Origin: Paracoccus seriniphilus
Lineage (GTDB): Bacteria; Pseudomonadota; Alphaproteobacteria; Rhodobacterales; Rhodobacteraceae
Assembly: GCF_028553745.1 (NCBI RefSeq)
Contig: NZ_CP067132.1
Location: forward strand, 387,501 to 420,573
Length of the DNA stretch: 33,073 bases
Reading direction: 5' to 3'
Under the pieces are notes generated by a model. The model had not been told where the DNA came from. It saw nothing but the letters and a program-made list of their open reading frames with translations, and did not search any database. Shown piece by piece: positions 24,255 to 32,429 of this stretch. Numbering within the stretch: position 1 is the stretch's first letter; every line of letters starts with the position of its first letter. Both the position numbers and the translations under genes were made by a program.

Positions 24255-24613
24255 TATCTTGCGGCAGCATATGAGTGCTTTGTATCGGGAAAATCGCGAC
24301 TTGGTGATGCCCTCATTCGAGACCGCCAATCGTCCGGAAGGGCTGGCGGTATTCCGACTGTGTTTTCAGCCTCTTCTTCCCCGATGCAATATGTGATCCA
24401 TCAGGGCGCGACGCCGGAACAGGCGCGCGACGCGGCGCTGATGGATGATCGCAATCAATGGCATGCAAAGGGGCTGCGGCTCAGCATGCCACCGATTTCA
24501 CTGACGACGGTGTCGGAATAGAGGGAGCTGCCGATATCTCTGACGGTGACGCGACAATTTCGAAAGGTATTGCCATTCAGATCATGATCGAAGGCTGCCA
24601 TGGCTGGTTCCAT
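24255..24613. other. Intergenic stretch with no supported gene
   Basis: Short frames exist, for example 24384-24524 (46 residues, MQYVIHQGATPEQARD...) and 24458-24658. None has a ribosome binding site together with a recognisable domain. Their composition is gene-like, so they could be remnants of a lost gene. This marks the right boundary of the catabolic locus. Confidence 0.4.
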
Positions 24614-25546
24614 TCACGCTTCGGGGCCGTGAGAGAATTCCTGCACTGGCAGAGGTGATTTGACCTGGCCCACCGCCGTCCCAAGCGCGTCGGCCAGAGC
24701 ACGGACGCGGCGCGGTTGTGCGCGTGCGGGCGGAAACATCATTTGCAGCGGTTTGGGCGCGGCAGTGTAATCCTGCAGCAGCGCTACAAGCCGCCCGGCC
24801 TTGATGTCCTGCGCCACGTCGAGTTCGGATTTCATGATGATGCCTTGCCCTTCCAGTGCCCATTGTCGCACCATCGAGCCATCATTCACCGTCTTGTTTC
24901 CCCGCACCGTGACACTCTGGGGTGCCTTGTCGGGACCAAAGTGCCAGACATTGTCCAATGTGGTGCCCAGCCGCATGATCAGGCAATTGTGCCCGGCAAG
25001 ATCGGCGGGCTCTTGCGGCGTGCCGTGGAGCTGCAGATAGGAGGGAGCCGCGCAGACGATCCGGTGGAACTGGCCCAGATTGCGCGTGCGCAGGGTGCTG
25101 TCCGTGATCTCGCCATAGCGCAGCGCCAGATCGAACCCATGTCCGACCATGTCGACATAACCATCCGACAGGAACAGTTCGATCGAAATGGCGGGATGCT
25201 GGCGGGTAAAATCCGAGATGACCTCGGAGACGACATTACGACCAAGATCGATCGGTGCGCTGACCCGGATCGGACCAGAAAGTGTCTCGGCCCCGAAGCG
25301 GATACGGGTTTCCAGATCTTCGATTTCGCCAAGCACTATTCTGGCGCCATTCAGCAGGGTGCGGCCCTCATCCGTCAGGCTGATCGATCGGGTGGTGCGG
25401 TTGAACAGGACGACTCCGTAATGTGCTTCCAGCGCGGCGAGCCGTTCGGACACGGTCGTGGCGGACAATCTGGTCTCGCGCGCGGCGGCGATCAGGCTGC
25501 CTTTTTCCGCGATGATCAGGAAAAGACGGATGTTCTCGATCAGCAT
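24614..25546 (-). CDS. LysR-family transcriptional regulator
   Basis: A 310-residue LysR regulator: N-terminal winged helix (about 1-60, FLIIAEKGSLIAAARETRLS, LFNRTTRSISLTDEG) and a two-lobed effector domain (about 88-290, SGPIRVSAPIDLGRNVV onward). It is of the group related to DsdC/CrgA-like regulators. ATG 25546 starts at the usual MLIENIRLFL; an ATG at 25570 would add eight residues. It is divergent from the small monooxygenase gene with 105 bp between, which is the standard arrangement for a LysR protein and its target. Effector unknown. Confidence 0.88.
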   Translation of the reverse strand: MLIENIRLFLIIAEKGSLIAAARETRLSATTVSERLAALEAHYGVVLFNRTTRSISLTDEGRTLLNGARIVLGEIEDLETRIRFGAETLSGPIRVSAPIDLGRNVVSEVISDFTRQHPAISIELFLSDGYVDMVGHGFDLALRYGEITDSTLRTRNLGQFHRIVCAAPSYLQLHGTPQEPADLAGHNCLIMRLGTTLDNVWHFGPDKAPQSVTVRGNKTVNDGSMVRQWALEGQGIIMKSELDVAQDIKAGRLVALLQDYTAAPKPLQMMFPPARAQPRRVRALADALGTAVGQVKSPLPVQEFSHGPEA

Positions 25547-25564
25547 TATGTGGATTTTCCGGAT

Positions 25565-25581
25565 TATCATTTTGAATGATA
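25565..25581. promoter_or_regulatory. LysR-type operator candidate
   Basis: TATCATT-TTG-AATGATA is a perfect 7+3+7 dyad that contains T-N11-A (25567 and 25579), the LysR box pattern. It lies in the 105-bp divergent region between the LysR gene and the monooxygenase gene. Confidence 0.5.
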
Positions 25582-25651
25582 CGTGTTTATCCGGAATCCG
25601 TCAGGCTGTAACCCCATCGTTGACGCAACTGTCCACCAAGGAACTGACACC

Positions 25652-25942
25652 GTGACCGAACTGACCATCATCGCCAATATCCATGCCAAAGCCGATCAGA
25701 TCGAAATGGTCAGAGGGGCGCTATTGCGCCTCGTGCCGCCCACGCAGGCCGAGACCGGCTGCATCAATTACGATCTGCATGAGGACGATGAAGACCCCGC
25801 ACATTTCATCATGTATGAAAAATGGCAAGATCGCGCCTCCTGGCAGGCTCATGTGGAAACTCCACATTTCGCGGCCTTCAAGACGGCGATTGATGGCGCG
25901 CTCGCGCAGTTCACGTCAAGCAGGATGACCCGGATCAGCTGA
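25652..25942 (+). CDS. Antibiotic biosynthesis monooxygenase (ABM) domain protein, putative quinol monooxygenase
   Basis: A 96-residue single-domain protein of the dimeric ferredoxin-like ABM fold (YgiN-like). Family features are ELTIIANIHAK, TQAETGCINYDLHED, FIMYEKWQDRASWQAH and TPHFAAF. Such proteins act on quinols or flavin-free aromatic substrates, or have no proven enzyme role. The start is GTG 25652 with AAGGAA at eight bases; the upstream frame to 25583 covers the operator region. It is likely the target of the divergent LysR gene. A role in the pyridine pathway is not indicated. Confidence 0.8.
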   Translation: MTELTIIANIHAKADQIEMVRGALLRLVPPTQAETGCINYDLHEDDEDPAHFIMYEKWQDRASWQAHVETPHFAAFKTAIDGALAQFTSSRMTRIS

Positions 25943-26262
25943 AGCCATCGTGCCAAGGCCATGCACCAAGGATGACGGGGAACGAAAAGGCCACTCTACC
26001 TGACGGTTTGCTCGATCCATACGCGACGTGGTGCATTCGCGAGATCATCTCCTGACCAAGGGGCCGGTTCAGGGGGTGGTTCGTCTGCACTTGCAGCCAG
26101 TACCTGATTTGACGCGTTACTCGGCGGGCAACATTCTTGATCGATCAAGGCCCTGCGGCCGATACTGACCATGTCGGTTTGGAATCCACTTCACGATTGA
26201 CGGATGGGGTCTCGGAATTGCGGAGCTGTTGTGACAGGCTTGCAGCAACAGCGAGGGATCCC
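25943..26262. other. Intergenic stretch with no supported gene
   Basis: Open frames on the minus strand here are shadows of the exonuclease gene that run out into this stretch. No convincing terminator, promoter or RNA gene was seen. Confidence 0.4.
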
Positions 26263-26283
26263 ATGAACCAGGCCGCAAAATGA
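26263..26283 (+). CDS. Possible six-codon coupling frame before the exonuclease gene
   Basis: MNQAAK then TGA, preceded by GCGAGGGA (26251-26258) and overlapping the exonuclease ATG (26280) as ATGA. The exonuclease start has no Shine-Dalgarno of its own at normal distance apart from this. It could be a mini-frame for coupling, or simply the ribosome landing site for the downstream start. Confidence 0.3.
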   Translation: MNQAAK

Positions 26284-26852
26284 TCGCTACCCTGCCGACG
26301 GGCGATTTCCGCTTTATCGCGCTGGATGTGGAAACAGCCTGTGGCGACAACGCCAGCATCTGCCAGATCGGGCTGGCCTGTGTGGACATGAACAACGGGA
26401 TTCGGACTTGGTCGACATTCCTGGACCCGTTGGTGCCATTCGCGCCCTTCAATACAAGGCTGCACGGTATCGGTCCGGAAACGGTCGCTGGCGCCCCGGC
26501 CTTTGCGCAGATCTGGCCGGATCTGCTGTTGCGACTGAACCGCCAACCCCTGGTGCAGCACAGCCGGTTTGATGAGCGTGCCATACAGGCCGCCTGCAGG
26601 GCGCAGGGGCAGGTGGCACCACGTCTTGTCTGGCATGACAGCGTGAGCATCGCCCGCGCGGCTTGGCCCGAGTTGAAGGGCAACGGTGGCCACGGGCTGG
26701 CCAACCTCAAGCGTCATCTTGATCTGGAGTTCCGCCATCACGATGCCGGGGAAGATGCACGCGCCGCAGCAATGGTGGTTCTGCGTGCCGAAGAGATCAT
26801 GGCAACTGCCGTGCCGCGAGACAGGCCGTTCCAACTCTCTTTGCTGCTCTGA
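26280..26852 (+). CDS. DnaQ-like 3'-5' exonuclease (DEDDh)
   Basis: A 190-residue exonuclease of the DnaQ / polymerase III epsilon superfamily. The DEDDh residues can be read: D16 and E18 (ALDVETA), D97 (HSRFDERA), H153 and D158 (HHDAGEDAR). It is a stand-alone domain, shorter than the epsilon subunit and without its polymerase-binding tail, so it is more likely a repair or RNA/DNA trimming nuclease than the replicative proofreader. Flanking genes give no functional clue. ATG 26280 overlaps a six-codon frame. Confidence 0.87.
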   Translation: MIATLPTGDFRFIALDVETACGDNASICQIGLACVDMNNGIRTWSTFLDPLVPFAPFNTRLHGIGPETVAGAPAFAQIWPDLLLRLNRQPLVQHSRFDERAIQAACRAQGQVAPRLVWHDSVSIARAAWPELKGNGGHGLANLKRHLDLEFRHHDAGEDARAAAMVVLRAEEIMATAVPRDRPFQLSLLL

Positions 26853-27188
26853 CCTCCGGCAGTGCTGCAGGGGAGAAGGACGGCCCGTGATGGTGACCTG
26901 TGACAGGATGCAAATGCGTCGCGTCATTGTCAGGATACGGTCTTTTCCCGTCCTGTCCGGTCGCGGATGATATCGCGACAATCATAGGCGAGGGAGTTGT
27001 CGGAGGGCGCGCGGACAATAGGCCGTAACGTTTTGGGCATGTTCTGCGTGAATTTGCATCAATTCAGTTGACAAATTCTTGGTGGCCCTTAACCGCTAGA
27101 AGCATTTGCGGATTGCAGGCGCGGTGGTCTTTGGACGGGCTTCTCGGAAGCATGGCAAAGTTCAACAAGCAAGAAACGATAGGCATTG
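26853..27188. other. Intergenic stretch; possible promoter for the desaturase gene
   Basis: No gene is supported here. A TTGACA hexamer at 27068-27073 resembles a -35 element, but no good -10 follows at the normal 16-18 bp spacing (TAACCG is the nearest). The rest shows nothing notable. Confidence 0.35.
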
Positions 27189-28214
27189 ATGTCAGACCAA
27201 ACCCATTTACCGCGCTCAGCCCGCGCATGGCTTTCCATTTTGTCGCGATACCGTGAACCCTCGACCCGCCGTAGCCTTTTCGAACTGGCGGTGACGCTTG
27301 TTCCCTTCCTTGGATTATGGGCCCTGGCCTGGATGGCGCTGTCGGTCAGCCCATGGCTTGCCGTGGCGATCGCCATGATCAATGGCTGTTTCCTGGTGCG
27401 GATATTCATCATCCAGCATGACTGCGGGCATGGTGCCTTCCTGAAAAACCGGAAGGCGCAGGATTGGCTGGGCCGCATGTTGGGCGTCCTGACGCTGACG
27501 CCCTATGCTGTCTGGCGTCGGACGCATTCGATCCACCATGCCCATCACGGAAATCTGGATCAGCGCGGCATTGGCGACGTCCTGACCCTGACCATTTCGG
27601 AATACCGCGAGAGATCTCTTATGGGACGGCTGTCATACCGGCTGTATCGCCACCCGCTGTTCCTCTTTGCCCTTGCGCCCAGCTATCTGTTCATCCTGCA
27701 GAACAGGTTGCCATTCGGATTGATGACCTCGGGGCGGCGCTATTGGATTTCGGCGATGGGCACCAATGCCTGTATCGCGGTCCTGCTGGGGATCGTCCTG
27801 TGGCTGGGCGGCTGGGCACCACTGCTGCTGATCTTCCTGCCGACATCCGTGGTGGCGGCGACCATCGGGGTCTGGCTGTTCTATGTGCAGCATCAGTTCG
27901 AAGAAACCCATTGGTCCAATGCCGAGGACTGGCAGCTGCATGATGCCGCGCTTGAGGGCAGTTCGCATTATGTCCTGCCACAGCCGTTGCGCTGGTTGTC
28001 GGGCAATATCGGCATCCACCATGTGCATCACCTGTATTCGCGCATTCCCTTCTATCGCCTGCCCGACGTGATCCGTGATCACCCGGAACTGGCCGAGGCG
28101 CAGCGCCTGACAATCCGCGAGAGCTTTGCCTCGGTCAGGCTGCACCTGTGGGACGATGCGCGCAGAAAGCTGATGTCCTTTGCCGAGATGCGTGCAAGAT
28201 ACGGTGCGGCCTGA
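27189..28214 (+). CDS. Membrane fatty acid desaturase
   Basis: A 341-residue integral membrane di-iron desaturase. The three histidine boxes are H77-DCG-H81, H113-SI-HH117 with a following AHH, and HH-V-HH at 277-281. Four or more hydrophobic helices lie between (about 33-70 and 190-232). This pattern is that of the acyl-lipid delta-12 / omega-6 type family, acting on membrane lipid acyl chains with electrons from ferredoxin or cytochrome. ATG 27189 is preferred to the TTG at 27186; the Shine-Dalgarno is weak. Neighbours are unrelated. The position of the double bond introduced cannot be told from sequence. Carotenoid or other hydrocarbon substrates are less likely. Confidence 0.88.
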   Translation: MSDQTHLPRSARAWLSILSRYREPSTRRSLFELAVTLVPFLGLWALAWMALSVSPWLAVAIAMINGCFLVRIFIIQHDCGHGAFLKNRKAQDWLGRMLGVLTLTPYAVWRRTHSIHHAHHGNLDQRGIGDVLTLTISEYRERSLMGRLSYRLYRHPLFLFALAPSYLFILQNRLPFGLMTSGRRYWISAMGTNACIAVLLGIVLWLGGWAPLLLIFLPTSVVAATIGVWLFYVQHQFEETHWSNAEDWQLHDAALEGSSHYVLPQPLRWLSGNIGIHHVHHLYSRIPFYRLPDVIRDHPELAEAQRLTIRESFASVRLHLWDDARRKLMSFAEMRARYGAA

Positions 28215-28284
28215 ACGGGGCGCCGACCTGCAGGATTGGATCGCGACCTCGGTGCCGGGGCGCGGCCTGACCTGAGCAAATCGC

Positions 28285-28782
28285 CTAGACGTAGGCCCCT
28301 GCGGAATATGTCAGCTCGTAGCTGTGGCTGTAGAGTTCGAAGACAATGCCGAAAGGGTCTTCGACATAGACCATGCGATAGGGTTTCTCGCCGGGGAAAT
28401 ACTCTCTGACCGGCATGCGCTGACGACCCCCGGCGGCCACGATGCGTGCTGTCAGGCCTTCGACATCCGGATCCTGAACGGCGAAGTGAAAGGTTCCGTG
28501 GCGCTTGTGTTCCAACCGCTGTTCGGGGGCGTAATTGCCGGGGAACTCGAATATTTCGATGCCGATCCCGTCCGCTGTCGACAGACGGGCAATCCGCAGC
28601 GAACCCCAGCCCGAACCAAAGACATCGGTGCACATGATGCCAATGGCCGAGTCATCCTCGACCGCTTGTGACGGGGGCATCACGATATAGAAACCCAGAA
28701 CTTCCGAATAGAATTTCACGGCGGCGTCCAGATCGGGAACCGACAGGCCAATATGTGAGAATGTGCGCGGGGTCGGATTCAT
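28285..28782 (-). CDS. VOC-family protein (glyoxalase / extradiol dioxygenase fold)
   Basis: A 165-residue protein with paired beta-alpha-beta-beta-beta modules. Candidate metal ligands are H10 (FSHIGLSVPD), a glutamate in IEIFEFPG, the histidine of FHFAVQD and the glutamate of IVFELYSHS, the four-ligand pattern of glyoxalase I-like enzymes. GGAGG (28792-28788) fits the second of two adjacent ATGs (28782) at five bases. It is divergent from a LysR gene about 100 bp away, its probable regulator. The substrate is unknown; lyase, dioxygenase or epimerase activity are all possible in this superfamily. Confidence 0.85.
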   Translation of the reverse strand: MNPTPRTFSHIGLSVPDLDAAVKFYSEVLGFYIVMPPSQAVEDDSAIGIMCTDVFGSGWGSLRIARLSTADGIGIEIFEFPGNYAPEQRLEHKRHGTFHFAVQDPDVEGLTARIVAAGGRQRMPVREYFPGEKPYRMVYVEDPFGIVFELYSHSYELTYSAGAYV

Positions 28783-28886
28783 CATGTCCTCCAGATGTCA
28801 TTTGATGATGACGGGGTAGACAGGGGCAGCACGATTGTGAAATCGTCATTAAGTATAAAAATAATAATATATTGTTATGATTTGCC

Positions 28887-29786
28887 ATGCTGAATGCGAC
28901 CTGGCTGGAAACCTTCACGACGCTTTGTGAGACCGCCCATTTCACGCGCACAGCCGAACGGCTGAACATGACGCAACCGGGCGTGTCTCAGCACCTGCGC
29001 AAGCTGGAAGGGCAGGTGGGGCAGGCGCTGATCCTGCGTCATGGCAAGGGTTTCTCGCTGACTCCCGTTGGTGAGGCCGTCTTTGCGCTGGGTCTGTCGC
29101 GCCGCGCCGAGGAAGAGCGGCTGCGCGAAGCCATCGAAACCGACGACCGCGATTCCGGGGCGGTGCATATCGCCTGCTCGGGCAGTTTCGCGATGTTGCT
29201 CTACCCCGATCTGCTGCCCTGGATGCAGCAGGCTCCGGATCTGTCCCTGCACCTTGAGGCGGCACCGCAGACAGCGGTTCTTGCCGGGCTGTTGGAAGGC
29301 CGGTTTGACCTGGCCGTGCTGGACCGTGATCCGGGCCAAGTTCGGCTTGAGGCGCAATATCTGGGCCGCGAAGAACTGTGCCTTTTGCTGCCGGCGTCAT
29401 CGACGGGCAGGATCGACGATTTTCAGCAACTCGATGCGCGCGGTTTCGTCGCCCATCCGGATGGATATGCCTATGCCGATGATCTGCTGCGTTTGAACTT
29501 TCCCAAGTCATATCCGGGAGCGGACCGTCTGCGCCTGCGGGCCTATGTGAACCAGATCGGTCAGATTCCTGCTCCGGTCGCCAAGGGGATCAGCTATACG
29601 CTCTTGCCACGCAGCGGGGTCGAGGCCTATGCCGACAGGGATCAGGTGCAGATCGTGCCGCTTGCGAAACGGCGCTGGCATGACCTGTGGCTTGTCAGTC
29701 GGCGCGAGCGGGTTTCTGGCGCGCGCTTCATCCATGCCAGCAACTTGATACGGACTGCGGCGCGACGGCTGAGCGATATGGGCTGA
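28887..29786 (+). CDS. LysR-family transcriptional regulator
   Basis: A 299-residue LysR protein. The winged helix is clear (FTTLCETAHFTRTAERLNMT, QPGVSQHLRKLEGQVG), and the effector domain starts near residue 90 (GAVHIACSGSFAMLL). ATG 28887 has no good Shine-Dalgarno in the AT-rich leader, so expression may be low or the start may be leaderless. It lies between a divergent VOC gene and, 99 bp downstream on the same strand, the hydratase-ligase pair, so it could control either. Confidence 0.88.
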   Translation: MLNATWLETFTTLCETAHFTRTAERLNMTQPGVSQHLRKLEGQVGQALILRHGKGFSLTPVGEAVFALGLSRRAEEERLREAIETDDRDSGAVHIACSGSFAMLLYPDLLPWMQQAPDLSLHLEAAPQTAVLAGLLEGRFDLAVLDRDPGQVRLEAQYLGREELCLLLPASSTGRIDDFQQLDARGFVAHPDGYAYADDLLRLNFPKSYPGADRLRLRAYVNQIGQIPAPVAKGISYTLLPRSGVEAYADRDQVQIVPLAKRRWHDLWLVSRRERVSGARFIHASNLIRTAARRLSDMG

Positions 29787-29885
29787 TCTTCTCGTCCTGC
29801 AGGAAATTTTCTGTCATTGCCCTTGCTGATCGCGGCGAAATCAACATCATCCTGTAGCGACCATGACGATCGGGGGAGGGCGAGA

Positions 29886-30686
29886 ATGGCCGAGACTGAC
29901 ATCCTGCTGCAAGAGCTGGAAAGCTCTGGCATCTTGCGGCTGACGCTGAATGATGTGGCGCGGCGCAACGCGCTGTCAGAGGCAATGCTGGACCGCCTGG
30001 AACAAGCCTTTGCCGAGGCGGGGCAGAACACCGATGTGCGGGTGGTGGTCCTGGCTGCGAATGGTCCCGCCTTTTGTGCCGGTCATGATCTGAAGGAGAT
30101 GACGGCAGGCCGCGCGGACGATGATGGCGGGCAGGCCTATTTTGCCCGTATCATGGCCAAATGCTCGGGCGTGATGCAGGCCATCGTGAACTGCCCCAAG
30201 CCGGTCATTGCCGAGGTCAGCGGCATCGCCACTGCTGCGGGCTGCCAGCTTGTCGCCAGCTGCGATCTGGCTGTTGCCGAAGAAGACGCGAAATTCAGCA
30301 CGCCCGGCGTGCATATCGGTCTGTTCTGTTCGACCCCCATGGTGGCGCTGTCGCGCAATGTGGCCAGCAAGCACGCCATGGAGATGCTGCTGACCGGCGA
30401 CATGACACCAGCCGCCCGCGCTGCCGAGATCGGTCTGGTCAATCGCATCGCGCCCAAGGGGGAACTGCAGCAGGCCACGATGGATCTGGCGCGCAAGATC
30501 GCCTCGAAGTCCAGCATGACCCTGGCAACCGGCAAGCGGGCCTTCTATGCGCAGCGCGAGATGCCGCTGGCCGAGGCCTATGACTATGCCTCGAAAGTGA
30601 TGGTCGAGAACATGCTGGCGCGCGATGCGCAGGAAGGCATTGGCGCCTTCATCGAAAAGCGCGCGCCCAGTTGGGAGGACCGGTGA
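29886..30686 (+). CDS. Enoyl-CoA hydratase/isomerase-family protein without the classical catalytic glutamates
   Basis: A 266-residue crotonase-fold protein. The oxyanion-hole segments are CAGHDLKEM (64-72) and GIATAAGCQL (113-122). In true enoyl-CoA hydratases the two catalytic glutamates sit in the GCE and PE motifs; here these positions read Q121 and G141 (FSTPGVHIGL). So straightforward hydration is doubtful, and the ECHDC3-like branch is the nearest match. ATG 29886 has GGGGAGG in front; the frame is open back to 29817 without a site. The acyl-CoA ligase follows after five bases, so both form one operon acting on the same acyl-CoA. The substrate is unknown. Confidence 0.83.
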   Translation: MAETDILLQELESSGILRLTLNDVARRNALSEAMLDRLEQAFAEAGQNTDVRVVVLAANGPAFCAGHDLKEMTAGRADDDGGQAYFARIMAKCSGVMQAIVNCPKPVIAEVSGIATAAGCQLVASCDLAVAEEDAKFSTPGVHIGLFCSTPMVALSRNVASKHAMEMLLTGDMTPAARAAEIGLVNRIAPKGELQQATMDLARKIASKSSMTLATGKRAFYAQREMPLAEAYDYASKVMVENMLARDAQEGIGAFIEKRAPSWEDR

Positions 30687-30690
30687 CACC

Positions 30691-32340
30691 ATGAGCAACA
30701 ACTTCTACAGCACCGGGCTGGAACGGAACCCGGCCAATCACCAACCGCTGACGCCGCTGACCTTCCTGGAACGCGCGGCCAGCGTCTTTCCCGACCATAC
30801 CGCCATCGTGCATGGTCCCCTGCGCCGCAGCTATGGCGAGTTTTATGCCCGCTCGCGCAGGTTGGCTTCGGCACTGAGCGCTTCCGGCATCGGGCGCGGG
30901 GATACGGTCTCGGCCTGTCTGGCAAATACGCCGGCGATGTTGGAATGCCATTACGGCGTTCCCATGAGCGGCGCAGTATTGCACTCGATCAACACCCGGC
31001 TGGATGCGGCAATCATCGCCTTCCAGCTGGATCATTCGCAATCAAAGCTGGTCATTGTCGATCGCGAATTCATGCCCTTGCTGCAAGAGGCGCTCGCGCT
31101 GGCGCAGGGTTCGCCCATCGTGATCCAGTATGACGATCCCGAGTTCACCGATCCACCGCTGCCGATGCCCGCCGATGCGGTTGGGGCACAGGATTACGAA
31201 GCCTTTGTGGCTTCGGGCGATCCGGATTTCGAATGGCTGATGCCAGAGGATGAATGGGACGCGATTGCGATCAACTATACCTCGGGCACGACGGGCGATC
31301 CCAAGGGCGTCGTCTATCACCATCGCGGGGCCTATCTGCTGGCTCAGGGCAATGCGGTGACGACCTCGATGGGCAAACACGCGGTCTACCTGTGGACGCT
31401 GCCGATGTTCCACTGCAATGGCTGGTGTTTCCCCTGGACCCTGTCGGCAATCATCGGCACGCATGTCTGCCTGCGCCAGGTCCGCGCCGCGCCGATCTGG
31501 AATGCGCTGGCGCATGAGGGCGTGACCCATCTTTGCGGGGCGCCCATCGTGATGTCGCTGATCGTTTCCGCGCCCGACGGGATCCGCCATGATCTGCCCC
31601 GGCCGGTGCAATTCTTCACCGCCGCCGCGCCGCCCCCCGAAAGCCTGCTGGCCGATATGCGCTCTGCCGGATTCGATGTGACCCATCTGTATGGGCTGAC
31701 AGAGACCTATGGTCCGGCGGTGGTGAATGACTGGCATCAGGACTGGTCGGCGCTGCCCGGCGACCGGCAGGCGGCGCTGAAGGCGCGCCAGGGGGTGCGC
31801 TATCTGGCGCTGGAACAGCTGGAGGTCATGGACCCCGAGACCATGCAGCCGGTGCCCCGCGATGGCGAAACCATGGGCGAGGTAATGTTTCGCGGAAATG
31901 TCGTTATGAAGGGCTATTTCCGCAACCCGAAAGCCACGCAAGAGGCCTTTGCCGGGGGCTGGTTCCATTCTGGCGATCTGGCGGTGATCCACCCAGATGG
32001 CTATGTGCAGTTGAAGGATCGCGCCAAGGACATCATCATCTCGGGCGGCGAGAACATCTCTTCCATCGAGGTTGAAGAGGCGCTTTATCGTCATCCGGCC
32101 GTGGCGGTCGCCGCCGTGGTTGCCAAGCCAGATCCCAAATGGGGTGAAACCCCCTGCGCCTTCATCGAACTGGCCGAAGGCCACAGCGCCGACCCGGACA
32201 TGCTGACAAGCTGGTGCCGCGAACATCTGGCCCATTTCAAGGTGCCGCGCTGTTTCGTCTTTACGACCATCCCGCGCAGCACGACCGGAAAGATCCAGAA
32301 ATTCGTGCTGCGAAAGCAGGCTGCGGAACTTGACGCCTGA
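30691..32340 (+). CDS. Acyl-CoA ligase (AMP-dependent synthetase family)
   Basis: A 549-residue ANL-superfamily enzyme that activates a carboxylic acid with ATP to the acyl-adenylate and then the CoA thioester. The phosphate-binding loop is YTSGTTGDPKG (196-206), the adenine motif is YGLTETYG (334-341), the hinge region has GWFHSGDLAV and DIIISGGENIS, and the catalytic lysine is K534 in TTGKIQK. The overall form is that of medium-chain / methylmercaptopropionate-type (DmdB-like) ligases. ATG 30691 follows GGAGGAC; the open frame back to 30625 overlaps the hydratase gene. It is paired with the crotonase-fold gene. Whether the substrate is a fatty, aromatic or sulfur-containing acid cannot be told. 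Confidence 0.87.
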   Translation: MSNNFYSTGLERNPANHQPLTPLTFLERAASVFPDHTAIVHGPLRRSYGEFYARSRRLASALSASGIGRGDTVSACLANTPAMLECHYGVPMSGAVLHSINTRLDAAIIAFQLDHSQSKLVIVDREFMPLLQEALALAQGSPIVIQYDDPEFTDPPLPMPADAVGAQDYEAFVASGDPDFEWLMPEDEWDAIAINYTSGTTGDPKGVVYHHRGAYLLAQGNAVTTSMGKHAVYLWTLPMFHCNGWCFPWTLSAIIGTHVCLRQVRAAPIWNALAHEGVTHLCGAPIVMSLIVSAPDGIRHDLPRPVQFFTAAAPPPESLLADMRSAGFDVTHLYGLTETYGPAVVNDWHQDWSALPGDRQAALKARQGVRYLALEQLEVMDPETMQPVPRDGETMGEVMFRGNVVMKGYFRNPKATQEAFAGGWFHSGDLAVIHPDGYVQLKDRAKDIIISGGENISSIEVEEALYRHPAVAVAAVVAKPDPKWGETPCAFIELAEGHSADPDMLTSWCREHLAHFKVPRCFVFTTIPRSTTGKIQKFVLRKQAAELDA

Positions 32341-32366
32341 CAGGCGAAGGACGGGCTGAAACAGGC

Positions 32367-32394
32367 ACCGGCGATGGCATTGGCCATTGCCGGT
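32367..32394. terminator. Terminator between the ligase gene and the convergent LysR gene
   Basis: ACCGGCGATGGC pairs with GCCATTGCCGGT (one G-T pair) around an ATTG loop, 26 bp after the ligase stop and 35 bp before the end of the convergent LysR gene. It may serve both directions. Confidence 0.7.
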
Positions 32395-32429
32395 TGTTCA
32401 AAAGGGCCGCCCCCGCCTCGATACGGCAT

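Noticed and set aside
26145..26981. A 278-codon minus-strand frame over the exonuclease region
   Set aside because: Shadow; the plus strand holds the DEDDh motifs.
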